Assembly: GCA_017458005.1 (NCBI GenBank)
Contig: JAFTGH010000023.1
Span: forward strand, 1 to 64,000
From: Prevotella sp.
GTDB lineage: Bacteria; Bacteroidota; Bacteroidia; Bacteroidales; Bacteroidaceae
Direction: 5' to 3'
Length of the DNA stretch: 64,000 bases
The position numbers were made by a program, and so were the translations under genes. Below are positions 7,822 to 16,899 of the stretch, in pieces (within the stretch, counting starts at the first letter, position 1; the number at the start of each line of letters is the position of its first letter). The notes below the pieces were generated by a model, which saw nothing but the letters and a program-made list of their open reading frames with translations, ran no database searches and was not told the DNA's origin.

Positions 7822-8796
7822 CTATTCGGCAGGAATCCACTCATCGTTAAGGGCAAACACTTTCTTAAGCGTAATCTGTTGCGCCTCCTTCTTCGGCAAT
7901 TGGCGGCTCCAACCGATACGTTTGTCAGTGGCGGCACCCTCTCCACGGTTGTTATACTCAAGATAGCGTGCCGTCCGCTTAGCCTCCTCACGCCAGTGGT
8001 GCCATCCCTCTGGGCGGATCTGCTTTGGCAACTCGCAATTCATGAAGAGGGTGTAGCCATAGTCACGCCAAGGTCTGCCTAAATAGACTTTGTTGACATG
8101 AGCATCGGCAGTGATACGGCAATTGTTGAAGATATAGCCGTAGAGTACATCCTGTGGGGTAGAGGCGGCGGTGATATAGGAGTCTGCCTTGCAGAGGATG
8201 TCACAGTTCTCAAACCAAGCGGTGGAGGGACCAAAGATAAAGTCGGTCGTTCCCTCGATATAGCAGTCCTTGAAATAGTGACGGCATTTGGCATTACCTG
8301 TATAGATGGTGTCCTGATGTCCGAGGAAGCGGCAGTTGATGAAGGTCAACCGGTCGCCTTCCGTATGCAGGGCGACAGCCTGTCCCAGTCGGGCGGCATT
8401 ATTCTCGACAGTGATGTTCTTCAGGGTGATGCGGCTTCCCTGGATCTTGAGGGTATAGGTGCGGAAGGTTCCCATTCCCTTGCCAATGGCGGGCAGGTAG
8501 ATATTCGCATGGTCGTCCCATGTGATGACTGTATTGTCACGATCCTCACCGCATATCTCGATATTCGTCAGCCACTGCGGGATGACGAGTTTCTCCTTAT
8601 AGGTGCCTTTCTTGACAAAGATGACCTTATGATACTCCATAAAGGCACGGCATACCTCAATAGCGTCAGCGATGTTACGGAACTGTCCCGTACCGTCACG
8701 TGCCACGACGAGGGTGTCGGGATTATCATAGTTATTGGCGGCCTGTGCACTGACGATGGTCAGCAGGGCGATGATTAGTGTTAGTAGTTTCTTCAT
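7822..8796 (-). CDS. Pectinesterase (carbohydrate esterase family 8)
   Basis: Predicted to remove methyl esters from homogalacturonan pectin. It is 324 residues long with a signal peptide (MKKLLTLIIALLTIVSAQA), so it is exported. Family signatures of the right-handed beta-helix fold are all visible: GQAVAL, the catalytic Asp region GHQDTIY, the second catalytic Asp in DFIFGPS, and LGRPWRDYG with the active-site Arg. No extra binding module is present. It begins 4 nt after the rel stop codon and has no promoter box of its own, so it appears to be the last gene of the chromosome-partition/stringent-response operon. That is an unexpected home for a pectin-degrading enzyme, which usually sits in a polysaccharide-utilisation locus. 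Confidence 0.92.
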   Translation of the reverse strand: MKKLLTLIIALLTIVSAQAANNYDNPDTLVVARDGTGQFRNIADAIEVCRAFMEYHKVIFVKKGTYKEKLVIPQWLTNIEICGEDRDNTVITWDDHANIYLPAIGKGMGTFRTYTLKIQGSRITLKNITVENNAARLGQAVALHTEGDRLTFINCRFLGHQDTIYTGNAKCRHYFKDCYIEGTTDFIFGPSTAWFENCDILCKADSYITAASTPQDVLYGYIFNNCRITADAHVNKVYLGRPWRDYGYTLFMNCELPKQIRPEGWHHWREEAKRTARYLEYNNRGEGAATDKRIGWSRQLPKKEAQQITLKKVFALNDEWIPAE

Positions 8797-8800
8797 ATCG

Positions 8801-11071
8801 TTACATGATTTGTGTGACTTCTTGCAGACCCTCTATCTTCTTCAACTGGTCGATGATCGCCTTCACATCCTCACGGTCGTGGACACGAAGTTCGATATCC
8901 CCGTCGAAGACTCCTTCCTCGCTGGTGATGGTGACCTTATGGATGTTGACACTCATCTGCGAGGAGATGACACTGGAGATGTCCATCACCATGCCCATGC
9001 GGTCGATACCCTCCAGATGGACGGTGGCATCGAAGAAAAGGCGTTTGTGCATGTCCCATTTCGCATCGAGGATGCGGTTGCCGTAACTCGTCTTGAGTTT
9101 GTTGGCGACAGGACAGGCGCGCTTGTGGATCTCTATGCGGTGCTTGTTGTCGATAAAGCCAAGGATGTCGTCACCAGGGATGGGGTGGCAGCAATGACGG
9201 AACTTATACTGTCCGATATTGTCGTCGTTGATGAAGATAGGCTTCTTCCTGTTGAACTTCTCGGGGACGATAAACAGTTCCTGCGGGTTGGTGTCGTCTT
9301 TCTTCTGCTTGTTTCTGCCCAAGAAGGGGACGAGGCGTCGCCAACCTTTCTTGCCATCACCAGTGTTCTTGCCTTGTAGTTCGTCAAGGTCTTTCTCACC
9401 CAGCAGGATAGTCTTCTCACCCAATGCCTGGAAGAAGTCCTCTCGATGACGCTCCTCATGGAATGCCGCCAACTTATCGGCGACAGCAGTGGTGTTCTCG
9501 ATGTTGTTCTTCTTCAGGAAAGCATCGAGGATGTCCTCTCCTTGCTTCTGTATCTCCCTGCCGTTACGGCGCAGGATAGCCTGTATCTTCGCCTTCGCCT
9601 TTGCGGTGGAGACGAAATTAATCCATGATGCCTGTACATGTTGCGCCTTGGAGGTCAGGATCTCGACCTGGTCGCCACTCTTTAGTTTATGGCTCAGCGG
9701 CACGAGTTTATGGTTTACCTTGGCACCAATACAGTGGGAGCCCAGGAAGGTGTGGATGCTAAAGGCAAAGTCGAGTGCCGTACAACCTGTCGGCATCGTC
9801 TTGATCTCTCCCTTGGGGGTGAAGACGAAAATCTCCGAGGCAAAGAGGTTGAGTTTGATGGCATCCAGGAAGTCCATCGCGTCAGGCTGCGGGTCATCCA
9901 GAATCTCCTTGATGGTGCGCAGCCACTCGTTGAGTTCGCTCTCATCCTCCGTATACTCGGAACCTTCTCCCTCCTTGTATTTCCAATGGGCGGCAAAGCC
10001 TTGCTCCGCGATCTCGTCCATGCGGTCGGAGCGTATCTGCACCTCTATCCACCGTCCTTGTTTCGACATCAGGGTGACATGCAGTGCCTGATAGCCGTTA
10101 GCCTTTGGATGGTTCAACCAGTCGCGCAGGCGGTCAGGATGTGACTTGTAGATCTTGGAGATAGCGACATAGATGTTAAAGCACTCGTTGACCTCCTCCT
10201 CCCGCTTGTCAGGGGTGAAGATGATACGCACAGCGAGGATATCGTAGATCTCGTCAAAGGTCACGTGCTTGTTCTGCATCTTACTCCAGATAGAGTAGGG
10301 GGTCTTGACACGCTCCTTGATCTCGTATTTGATACCCATGTGTCGGAGCGCCTCCTCGATAGGTGCCGTAAACTGGTCGAAGAGTTCATGGCGGGAGGCT
10401 TCCGTGGAGGCGAGTTTGGACTTGATGCTCTTATACTCGTCAGGGTGCTCGTATTGGAAACTGAGGTTCTCCAGTTCAGACTTGATCTTATAGAGTCCCA
10501 GACGGTTGGCAAGCGGTGCGTAGATATATAAGGTCTCGCCGGCTATCTTATATTGCTTGTTGGCGGGCTGTGACTCCAAGGTGCGCATGTTATGCAGGCG
10601 GTCGCATATCTTGATGAGGATCACACGGATGTCATCGCTCATCGTCAACAGCAACTTCTTGAAGTTCTCCGCCTGGGCTGATGCCTGCTCGCCAAAGATA
10701 CCACCGCTGATCTTGGTCAGACCATCCACAATCTGGGCAATCTTAGCGCCAAAGATGTTCTCGATATCCTCGGTGGTATAGTCTGTATCCTCTACTACAT
10801 CATGAAGTAAGGCGGCACAGATACTGGTGGAGCCCAGTCCGACCTCCTCACAGGCAATCTGTGCGACAGAGATAGGATGCAGGATATAGGGCTCACCAGA
10901 CAAGCGGCGCACTCCCTTGTGTGCCTGTCGGGCAAAATTGAAAGCCTTGGTAATGATGTCGACTTTCTTACGATGGCGTGATGCAAGATAAGTGTCCAAC
11001 AAGTGCTGAAAGGCACTGTTGACCATCTGCTCGTCACTATCCTCGCGCATTTTGTCTTTCTCGTCTTCCAT
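8801..11071 (-). CDS. rel: Bifunctional (p)ppGpp synthetase/hydrolase, RelA/SpoT homologue
   Basis: Stringent-response enzyme that makes and degrades (p)ppGpp. At 756 residues it has the full long-RSH layout. The HD hydrolase domain has H51 and HD at 90-91 (LLHDVVEDT). The synthetase domain spans about 240-375 (TPYSIWSKMQNK, YDILAVRIIF, GYQALHVT). A TGS domain lies at about 415-475 (IFVFTPKGEI), then a helical and zinc-finger-like region (RHCCHPIPGD) and a C-terminal ACT domain (about 670-756). The intact HD motif indicates a working hydrolase, so it is bifunctional, as expected for the single long RSH of Bacteroidetes. It lies between the lytic transglycosylase (25 nt upstream) and the pectinesterase (4 nt downstream). 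Confidence 0.96.
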   Translation of the reverse strand: MEDEKDKMREDSDEQMVNSAFQHLLDTYLASRHRKKVDIITKAFNFARQAHKGVRRLSGEPYILHPISVAQIACEEVGLGSTSICAALLHDVVEDTDYTTEDIENIFGAKIAQIVDGLTKISGGIFGEQASAQAENFKKLLLTMSDDIRVILIKICDRLHNMRTLESQPANKQYKIAGETLYIYAPLANRLGLYKIKSELENLSFQYEHPDEYKSIKSKLASTEASRHELFDQFTAPIEEALRHMGIKYEIKERVKTPYSIWSKMQNKHVTFDEIYDILAVRIIFTPDKREEEVNECFNIYVAISKIYKSHPDRLRDWLNHPKANGYQALHVTLMSKQGRWIEVQIRSDRMDEIAEQGFAAHWKYKEGEGSEYTEDESELNEWLRTIKEILDDPQPDAMDFLDAIKLNLFASEIFVFTPKGEIKTMPTGCTALDFAFSIHTFLGSHCIGAKVNHKLVPLSHKLKSGDQVEILTSKAQHVQASWINFVSTAKAKAKIQAILRRNGREIQKQGEDILDAFLKKNNIENTTAVADKLAAFHEERHREDFFQALGEKTILLGEKDLDELQGKNTGDGKKGWRRLVPFLGRNKQKKDDTNPQELFIVPEKFNRKKPIFINDDNIGQYKFRHCCHPIPGDDILGFIDNKHRIEIHKRACPVANKLKTSYGNRILDAKWDMHKRLFFDATVHLEGIDRMGMVMDISSVISSQMSVNIHKVTITSEEGVFDGDIELRVHDREDVKAIIDQLKKIEGLQEVTQIM

Positions 11072-11095
11072 ATCCTTACACCTTATTTATATATA

Positions 11096-12400
11096 TTACC
11101 TGCGTCTTCTCTTGGATGATTTACGACCAGAGGACTTGCCCTTTGACTTTCCTCTAGCCTTGCCGCGTGCGGCACTCTTCTTACCCCCACGGTGGGCTTT
11201 GGCATGGCGACCAGCACGTCCCTTGCGTCCTTTCTTGTAGGAGCGCTTGCTCTTATGATAATAAGTGGGAGTGTAGTCGTTGACCTCTACCTGTATGCGG
11301 TTGGTCAGCAGTTCACTGGCTCTGTAGTTACAGATAGCGTCCTCTTGCTCGATGAATCGGGTAATGTCCGCTTGTGGCAGGCGGAGTGCATAAGGCTCCG
11401 TGTTACCGGGGATAATGTCATGGCGATACATCGGGTTAAGCGAACGCAGCATCTCCATGTCGATGTTCAACACCTTGGATATCTGCTCCAAGTGTATCTT
11501 CCTGTTGACCATCACCGTATCCGTCTTCGCAGGCAGTCTGCTGCTCATCGGACAGATATTATGCTGGGAGTAGTAGGTCATCATGTAGTTGGCGGCAATG
11601 AAGGCAGGCACGTAACCGCGAGTCTCTCTGGGCAGATACGGGTAGATATGCCAATAGTCCTTGGAGCCTCCAGAACGCTGGATAGCCTTGCTCACATTAC
11701 CAGGACCACAGTTATAGGCGGCAATGACCAGATTCCAATCGCCAAACACCTTATAGAGGTCACTCAGCAGATGGGCTGCCGCATACGATGCCTTGATAGG
11801 GTCACGACGCTCGTCCACCAGGGAGTTGATCTGCAGGTTGTATTGCTTACCTGTGGCAAGCATGAACTGCCAGAGTCCTGTGGCTCCCACACGGGACACC
11901 GCTCTGGGATTCAACGCCGACTCGATGACAGGCAGATATTTCAACTCCAAGGGAATCTGGTAAGCCTCCAGTGCCTCCTCAAAGATGGGCATATAGAAAT
12001 TACCTGCCCCCAGGACATAGGAAATCGTTCCGCGTAGTCTTGACGCATAGCGGTCAATGAACTGCTGGACCACTTTGTTATGTGCCATCTCCATGACGGT
12101 TGGCATACGGGACAGACGGTCGATATAAACCTCCTCAGGATAGTAAGGATTCTCATTCCTCATGTTGCAATCCTCTGCCGAGAGATAGGTCTTTGCCATA
12201 TACTCATTGAGCAGACTGTCAAGGTCGTAGGTCATTGCCTCAGGGAAGTCGATGACTTCCTCATTACCACTTTGGTCTATGACGATGAGTTCGTCTTCCT
12301 CATCCACTTCATCTTCTTGTTCCGTCACAATCTGTGCCTGAACGGTGATTGACATGCCAAACAGGATGGCGAGTAGCATTAAGAGTTTTTTACTTATCAT
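11096..12400 (-). CDS. Membrane-bound lytic murein transglycosylase, MltD-like, with a basic tail
   Basis: Cleaves peptidoglycan glycan strands to form 1,6-anhydro-MurNAc. The 434-residue protein has a signal peptide (MISKKLLMLLAILFGMSITVQA), an acidic linker, and an SLT domain at about 125-290 with catalytic E160 in PVIESALNP, GLWQFM at 175-180 and AAYNCGPGNV. After about 300 there is a LysM-like stretch (ISKVLNIDMEMLRSLNPMYRH). The last ~45 residues are almost wholly Lys, Arg, Gly and Ser, ending SSKRRRR. That tail is not part of the MltD family and may bind anionic cell-wall polymers or nucleic acid. The gene lies between DUF5683 and rel in the par operon. Confidence 0.92.
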   Translation of the reverse strand: MISKKLLMLLAILFGMSITVQAQIVTEQEDEVDEEDELIVIDQSGNEEVIDFPEAMTYDLDSLLNEYMAKTYLSAEDCNMRNENPYYPEEVYIDRLSRMPTVMEMAHNKVVQQFIDRYASRLRGTISYVLGAGNFYMPIFEEALEAYQIPLELKYLPVIESALNPRAVSRVGATGLWQFMLATGKQYNLQINSLVDERRDPIKASYAAAHLLSDLYKVFGDWNLVIAAYNCGPGNVSKAIQRSGGSKDYWHIYPYLPRETRGYVPAFIAANYMMTYYSQHNICPMSSRLPAKTDTVMVNRKIHLEQISKVLNIDMEMLRSLNPMYRHDIIPGNTEPYALRLPQADITRFIEQEDAICNYRASELLTNRIQVEVNDYTPTYYHKSKRSYKKGRKGRAGRHAKAHRGGKKSAARGKARGKSKGKSSGRKSSKRRRR

Positions 12401-12414
12401 TCTCTTTGGTTTGT

Positions 12415-13164
12415 TTAAAAGTTCAACTTACAGTTTACTCCAAGCGACTGGGCTTGTAGCGGGGTGCCTCCTCCATGGTTAGGGATAACGGCAGGCTCCA
12501 CTTTCAGACTCAAGTCCTTGGAAATGTCAAAGGCAGATAACTCCGCGTCCACATAGGCATCGATGACAGACAAGGCATAGACGCCTATCATGACGAAGAA
12601 ACTCATGTCACGCCAACGACGGTATTTGTCCTTACGGTTCTTGAATATCTCTTTGTATCGGCTCTCATTGGAACTGTTGATCTCCACTCCCAGATGCAGG
12701 AACTTGTTGTAACTAGCCGTGCCTGGGTCTGTGTCCATGATGTCAAGGTATGCCTGTGAGTAGTCCTTGTACATCATGTTATTCCACGTGAGCGCGTAGA
12801 TACACCCAATGAATCCTCCATAGATGATGGGGAGTTTCCAGTATTTGCGGTTATAGATCTGTCCTGCGCCAGGTAAAACCAAGGCAAGCCACAAGGCACG
12901 TTTAGGGTCGGGCTGCCAAGTGTTCCAGTCACGCTTGGGCTTGACGATACGGGCAGAATCGACCATCACAGACAGCGTCGGCTCTTCTTGAATCGTGAGG
13001 ATAGAGTCGGCACGTGTCAGTGAGTCAATACGTGCCATCATGATGTCAATACTGTCAACGGGTGTCTCTGGCTGTTCCGTCTGTGCCATCACCTGCGTTC
13101 CCGTGATCATCATCAGGATGACAACCACAGTCCGAAGAATCAATATGACATTCCGTTTTCTCAA
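12415..13164 (-). CDS. DUF5683 domain protein
   Basis: A 249-residue envelope protein of unknown function. An N-terminal signal or anchor segment (about residues 7-27) precedes a linker and the DUF5683 hallmark PDPKRALWLALVLPGAGQIY followed by NRKYWKLPIIYGG, with two further hydrophobic segments (about 105-125 and 190-210). This family recurs next to parAB and a lytic transglycosylase in Bacteroidetes, which suggests a link between chromosome segregation and cell-wall work, but no activity is established. It starts 11 nt after the parB stop and ends 14 nt before the transglycosylase start. Confidence 0.85.
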   Translation of the reverse strand: MRKRNVILILRTVVVILMMITGTQVMAQTEQPETPVDSIDIMMARIDSLTRADSILTIQEEPTLSVMVDSARIVKPKRDWNTWQPDPKRALWLALVLPGAGQIYNRKYWKLPIIYGGFIGCIYALTWNNMMYKDYSQAYLDIMDTDPGTASYNKFLHLGVEINSSNESRYKEIFKNRKDKYRRWRDMSFFVMIGVYALSVIDAYVDAELSAFDISKDLSLKVEPAVIPNHGGGTPLQAQSLGVNCKLNF

Positions 13165-13175
13165 AATCAGGTCTC

Positions 13176-14102
13176 TTATTTGTTGTTGACACTATCAAGG
13201 GCGTTCATGATGCGCTCCAGTTCCTCCTCGTTGTCAAATGATATGCTGATCTTGCCTTTTCCTTTTGGGGAGCAGGTCATCTGTACTTTTGTCTGGAAGA
13301 ATTGGGTGAGGCGTTGCTTCAGGATGCTGAACTCCTCAGGCAGTTGCGCCTTTGCCGCCACCTTCCCCGTTGAGGTCTTGATGTCCTCCCCGCTCTTTAA
13401 TGACTGTACCAATTCCTCGACCTTGCGTACAGAATACTGTTGCTTCTGTATCTCCTTGAAGAGTTTGATCTGTGTGGAGGGACTGTCAATCGCCAAAAGA
13501 GCACGGGCGTGTCCCATGTCAATCTCATGGTTCTTCAACGCCATCTGTACCTGGGCAGGGAGTTTCAGCAAGCGCATGTAGTTGGTGACCGCGGCACGGC
13601 TCTTACCCACACGCTTGGAGATTTTCTCTTGTGTCATCCCCGTTGTCTCGGCAAGATGCTGATAGGCAAGAGCCACCTCGATAGCGTTCAGATCCTCACG
13701 CTGGATATTCTCTACCAGTGCCATCTCCATCACACCCTCATCCTCCACCGTGCGGATATAGGCGGGGATAGATGTCAGACCGGCTATTTGGGAGGCGCGC
13801 CAGCGGCGTTCGCCAGCGATAATCTGATATTTCCCACTCTCTACCTGACGGAGGGTGATGGGTTGGATGATACCCACCTCACGGATGCTGTTGGCAAGTT
13901 CCTGCAGCGCCTCTTGGTCAAACTCCCTACGGGGCTGGTTGGGATTGGGCTCTATCTGTGATATCTCTATCTCGTTAAGGTTGGAACTGCCTTGGGTATG
14001 CACCTCTCCCGTGTCTATCAGGGCATCAAGTCCACGACCTCCCCCGATGTCATCGAGTCCACGTCCTAATACGCTTCTGTCGTATTTCTTTCTTACTGCC
14101 AT
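13176..14102 (-). CDS. parB: Chromosome partition protein ParB
   Basis: Binds parS sites, loads as a CTP-dependent clamp and works with ParA to segregate the origin region. The 308-residue protein shows the N-terminal CTP-binding domain (PNQPRREFD, then GERRWRAS at about residues 117-124), the ENIQREDLNAIEVA box, and the helix-turn-helix TQEKISKRVGKSRAAVTNYM. The C-terminal dimerisation domain carries a KGKGKISISF strand. It lies 3 nt downstream of parA. I found no perfect parS palindrome (GTTCCACGTGGAAC type) in this region; the nearest, TTCCACGTG at about 12783, is only a half match within DUF5683. Confidence 0.96.
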   Translation of the reverse strand: MAVRKKYDRSVLGRGLDDIGGGRGLDALIDTGEVHTQGSSNLNEIEISQIEPNPNQPRREFDQEALQELANSIREVGIIQPITLRQVESGKYQIIAGERRWRASQIAGLTSIPAYIRTVEDEGVMEMALVENIQREDLNAIEVALAYQHLAETTGMTQEKISKRVGKSRAAVTNYMRLLKLPAQVQMALKNHEIDMGHARALLAIDSPSTQIKLFKEIQKQQYSVRKVEELVQSLKSGEDIKTSTGKVAAKAQLPEEFSILKQRLTQFFQTKVQMTCSPKGKGKISISFDNEEELERIMNALDSVNNK

Positions 14103-14105
14103 GTC

Positions 14106-14870
14106 TTAGTTGTTTTTGTTGATGATTTCCTTTGCCAAGGCAAGATGGTTCTTCGAACCAGTCGAGTCTGCGTCATACAGGATGACGGGCAGTCCATGAC
14201 TGGGACTCTCTGAGAGTTTGACATTACGCTGGATAACGGTCTTGAACACCAGTTCCTGGAAATGGCGCTTCACCTCGTCGTAGATCTGTCTGGCAAGACG
14301 CAGACGGGAGTCGTACATGGTCAACAGGAATCCCTCGATCTCCAGTTTCGGATTCAGTTTGCTCTTGATGATACGGATGGTGTTCAGTAACTTACTGATA
14401 CCCTCCAGTGCGAAATACTCACATTGCACGGGGATAATGACAGAGTTCGCCGCCGTCAGCGCATTGACGGTAATCAGTCCTAACGATGGGGAACAGTCGA
14501 TGAGGATATAGTCATAGTCATCACGGATAGGTGCCAGCACCTGTCCTATCACGTTCTCCCTGTTTTTCAGATTCAGCATCTCGATTTCCGCACCTACCAG
14601 GTCAATATGGCTTGGTATGATGTCCAATCCTTCAATATCTGTGGTGTAGATGGCATCGCGTACATCCGCTTTGTCGATGATACACTCATATAGAGAGCAC
14701 TCCACTTCTTGAATATTCACGCCTAATCCGCTGGAGGCATTTGCCTGTGGATCAGCGTCAACCACAAGAACCGACTTCTCCAGTGTGGCGAGAGAGGCGG
14801 CTAAGTTGATGGTTGTCGTTGTCTTGCCAACACCGCCCTTTTGGTTTGCTAAAGCGATAATCTTTCCCAT
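14106..14870 (-). CDS. parA: Chromosome partition ATPase ParA (Soj)
   Basis: A 254-residue Walker-type ATPase that drives segregation of ParB-parS complexes over the nucleoid. The deviant Walker [11 protein letters not shown] (about residues 10-19), DADPQANAS (Walker A', about 40-48) and DCSPSLG (Walker B) are all intact. The short length without an N-terminal DNA-binding domain places it with the chromosomal Soj type. It is the first gene of the six-gene minus-strand operon and has its own promoter box at 14907-14914. Confidence 0.96.
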   Translation of the reverse strand: MGKIIALANQKGGVGKTTTTINLAASLATLEKSVLVVDADPQANASSGLGVNIQEVECSLYECIIDKADVRDAIYTTDIEGLDIIPSHIDLVGAEIEMLNLKNRENVIGQVLAPIRDDYDYILIDCSPSLGLITVNALTAANSVIIPVQCEYFALEGISKLLNTIRIIKSKLNPKLEIEGFLLTMYDSRLRLARQIYDEVKRHFQELVFKTVIQRNVKLSESPSHGLPVILYDADSTGSKNHLALAKEIINKNN

Positions 14871-14906
14871 AATCTATCTTATACCATATCTTATAATAAT
14901 AGGGTG

Positions 14907-14914
14907 CAAAGTTA
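14907..14914 (-). promoter_or_regulatory. Promoter -7 box (TAACTTTG) of the parA operon
   Basis: TAACTTTG on the minus strand, about 37 nt upstream of parA. It is back to back with the surE promoter, so this ~110-bp gap is a divergent promoter region. Confidence 0.7.
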
Positions 14915-14956
14915 CGAATTTCTTATGAGAATCTGTCAAATATCAACCTTTTTTAG

Positions 14957-14964
14957 TAAATTTG
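14957..14964 (+). promoter_or_regulatory. Promoter -7 box (TAAATTTG) of surE-lpxB
   Basis: TAAATTTG, 22 nt before the ATG at 14986. It overlaps an upstream in-frame TTG (14962), which therefore cannot be the start. Confidence 0.7.
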
Positions 14965-14985
14965 CAGGCAAATAACAAAAAATTA

Positions 14986-15756
14986 ATGGAAAATAAGAGA
15001 GCATTAATATTGATTTCCAACGATGACGGCTTTGAGGCAAAAGGCATCAACAGCCTAGTGGAGATGATTCGCGATATGGCGGATATCATTGTATGCGCCC
15101 CGGATAGTGGTCGCAGCGGCTATGCTTGTGCCTTTACGGCTGTCGACCCGCTGACGCTCACCCCTCAGCGAGAAGAGGAGGGACTGGAGGTGTGGTCGTG
15201 CAACGGTACCCCTGTGGATTGCGTGAAGATTGCCTTAGAGGAACTTTGCGGAGGGCGTCGTCCTCAAATGATCATCGGAGGAATCAATCATGGTGACAAT
15301 GCCTCTGTCAATGTGCATTATAGTGGTACGATGGGAGTCACCCTAGAGGGTTGTATGAAGTATATCCCCTCTGTGGCGTTCTCTCTGTGTACGCATGATA
15401 TCTTTGCGGACTTTAGTGCTTTGCGCCCCTTGATACGTAAGATCGTGCGGAAAGTCTTGGATGACGGACTTCCCAAGGGTGTCTGCTTGAACGTCAATTT
15501 CCCTGTGGTAGAGCAGTTCAAGGGCGTAAAGGTATGTCGTATGGCACCAGGGACATGGGACAATGAAGTCGTAAAATGCCGTCATCCCCGTGGTTACGAC
15601 TATTGGTGGATGATGGGAAGATACACCAATGACGAGCCGGATGCTGAGGACACGGACAACTGGGCGCTCCAGCATGGCTATGTCGCTATCACCCCCACCA
15701 AGATTGACGTGACTTCTTACGAGATGATAGAACAGATGAAGGACTGGGATCTATGA
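14986..15756 (+). CDS. surE: 5'/3'-nucleotidase SurE
   Basis: Metal-dependent phosphatase acting on nucleoside monophosphates. The 256-residue protein has the family signature ISNDDGFEAKGI with the metal-binding Asp pair near the N-terminus, then PDSGRSG, CNGTPVDCVKIAL and SGINHG-like GGINHGDN followed by YSGTMGVTLEG. The start at 14986 was chosen from the promoter position. Its stop codon overlaps the lpxB start (ATGA at 15753-15756), so the two are translationally coupled. SurE next to lpxB is a recurrent Bacteroidetes arrangement. Confidence 0.95.
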   Translation: MENKRALILISNDDGFEAKGINSLVEMIRDMADIIVCAPDSGRSGYACAFTAVDPLTLTPQREEEGLEVWSCNGTPVDCVKIALEELCGGRRPQMIIGGINHGDNASVNVHYSGTMGVTLEGCMKYIPSVAFSLCTHDIFADFSALRPLIRKIVRKVLDDGLPKGVCLNVNFPVVEQFKGVKVCRMAPGTWDNEVVKCRHPRGYDYWWMMGRYTNDEPDAEDTDNWALQHGYVAITPTKIDVTSYEMIEQMKDWDL

Positions 15757-16892
15757 GGTATTATCTGATAGTAGGTGAGGCGAGTGGTGATTTGCATGCT
15801 TCTCATCTGATGCATGCGCTGAAGAGTCACGACAAGGATGCGGTGTTCCGCTTCTATGGCGGTGACCTGATGGCGGCGGAGGGAGGAACCATGGTCAAAC
15901 ACTATCGGGAACTCGCCTATATGGGTTTTATACCCGTTTTGCTCCATCTCCCCACCATTCTTCGGAATATGAAGGCTTGCCAACAGGATATCCTCCAGTG
16001 GCAACCAGATGTTGTCATCTTGGTCGACTATCCGGGCTTTAACTTGAAGATCGCCAAATATCTGCACAGTCAACGGCTAAAAGCCAACAGGCAACAGCCA
16101 AAAGTATACTACTATATCTCTCCCAAGATATGGGCATGGAAGGAATACCGTATCAAGAATATCAAACGGGATGTGGATGAACTCTTCTCTATCCTGCCTT
16201 TCGAGGTGGACTTCTACGAGAAGAAACACCAATATCCCATCCATTATGTCGGTAATCCGACGGCACAGGAGGTGAGGGAGTTCTTGGAGAAAGCAGAGGA
16301 CTCCGATTGCCCGGAAAGACCCGTCATCGCCTTGCTCGCAGGCTCTCGCAAACAGGAGATAAAGGACAACCTCCCGGCGATGATAGCGGCGACGAGGCAT
16401 CTGACTGCGACTTACGATGTGGTACTGGCTGGTGCTCCGAGCATAGAGCCGTCCTATTACGAGCAGTTTCTAAAAGGAAGTGCTGTTCGTCTCGTTGACA
16501 ACGAGACATACAAGTTATTGGCACAGGCGACAGCGGCTTTGGTGACCAGTGGTACGGCAACCTTGGAGACGGCGATGTTCCGTGTGCCGCAGGTGGTGTG
16601 CTACGAGACACCTATTCCCAAGGTGATCGCCTTCTTGAAGAAACATTTCCTGAAGGTGAGGTATATCTCCTTGGTAAACTTGATAGCCGACCGTGAGATT
16701 GTACCGGAACTAGTCGCAGACACCTTTAGCGTGGAGAATATCCGCTCGCATCTGGAGGCGCTCCTGCCTGGCGGTGCGGCACGGCAGCAGATGCTGGAAG
16801 GTTACGAGGAGGTGCATCGCCGCTTGGGCGATAGCCATGCACCCGATGTGGCGGCGCAACTGATGGTAGAAAGACTTAGTAAACATAATTAA
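15753..16892 (+). CDS. lpxB: Lipid-A-disaccharide synthase
   Basis: GT19 glycosyltransferase that joins UDP-diacylglucosamine and lipid X to make the lipid A disaccharide at the inner face of the cytoplasmic membrane. At 379 residues it is the usual family length. It shows the N-terminal MRYYLIVGEASGDLHAS, the GGDLMAAEGG segment, VDYPGFNLKIAK, the YISPKIWAWK motif and the nucleotide-binding LLAGSRKQEI followed by TSGTATLETA. It is coupled to surE and 7 nt upstream of the NCS2 permease gene, so lipid A synthesis and the permease may share a transcript. Confidence 0.96.
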   Translation: MRYYLIVGEASGDLHASHLMHALKSHDKDAVFRFYGGDLMAAEGGTMVKHYRELAYMGFIPVLLHLPTILRNMKACQQDILQWQPDVVILVDYPGFNLKIAKYLHSQRLKANRQQPKVYYYISPKIWAWKEYRIKNIKRDVDELFSILPFEVDFYEKKHQYPIHYVGNPTAQEVREFLEKAEDSDCPERPVIALLAGSRKQEIKDNLPAMIAATRHLTATYDVVLAGAPSIEPSYYEQFLKGSAVRLVDNETYKLLAQATAALVTSGTATLETAMFRVPQVVCYETPIPKVIAFLKKHFLKVRYISLVNLIADREIVPELVADTFSVENIRSHLEALLPGGAARQQMLEGYEEVHRRLGDSHAPDVAAQLMVERLSKHN

Positions 16893-16899
16893 TACTTTT

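Noticed and set aside
12780..12795. Half parS-like TTCCACGTG
   Set aside because: Only one half of the palindrome matches and it lies in the DUF5683 coding sequence.
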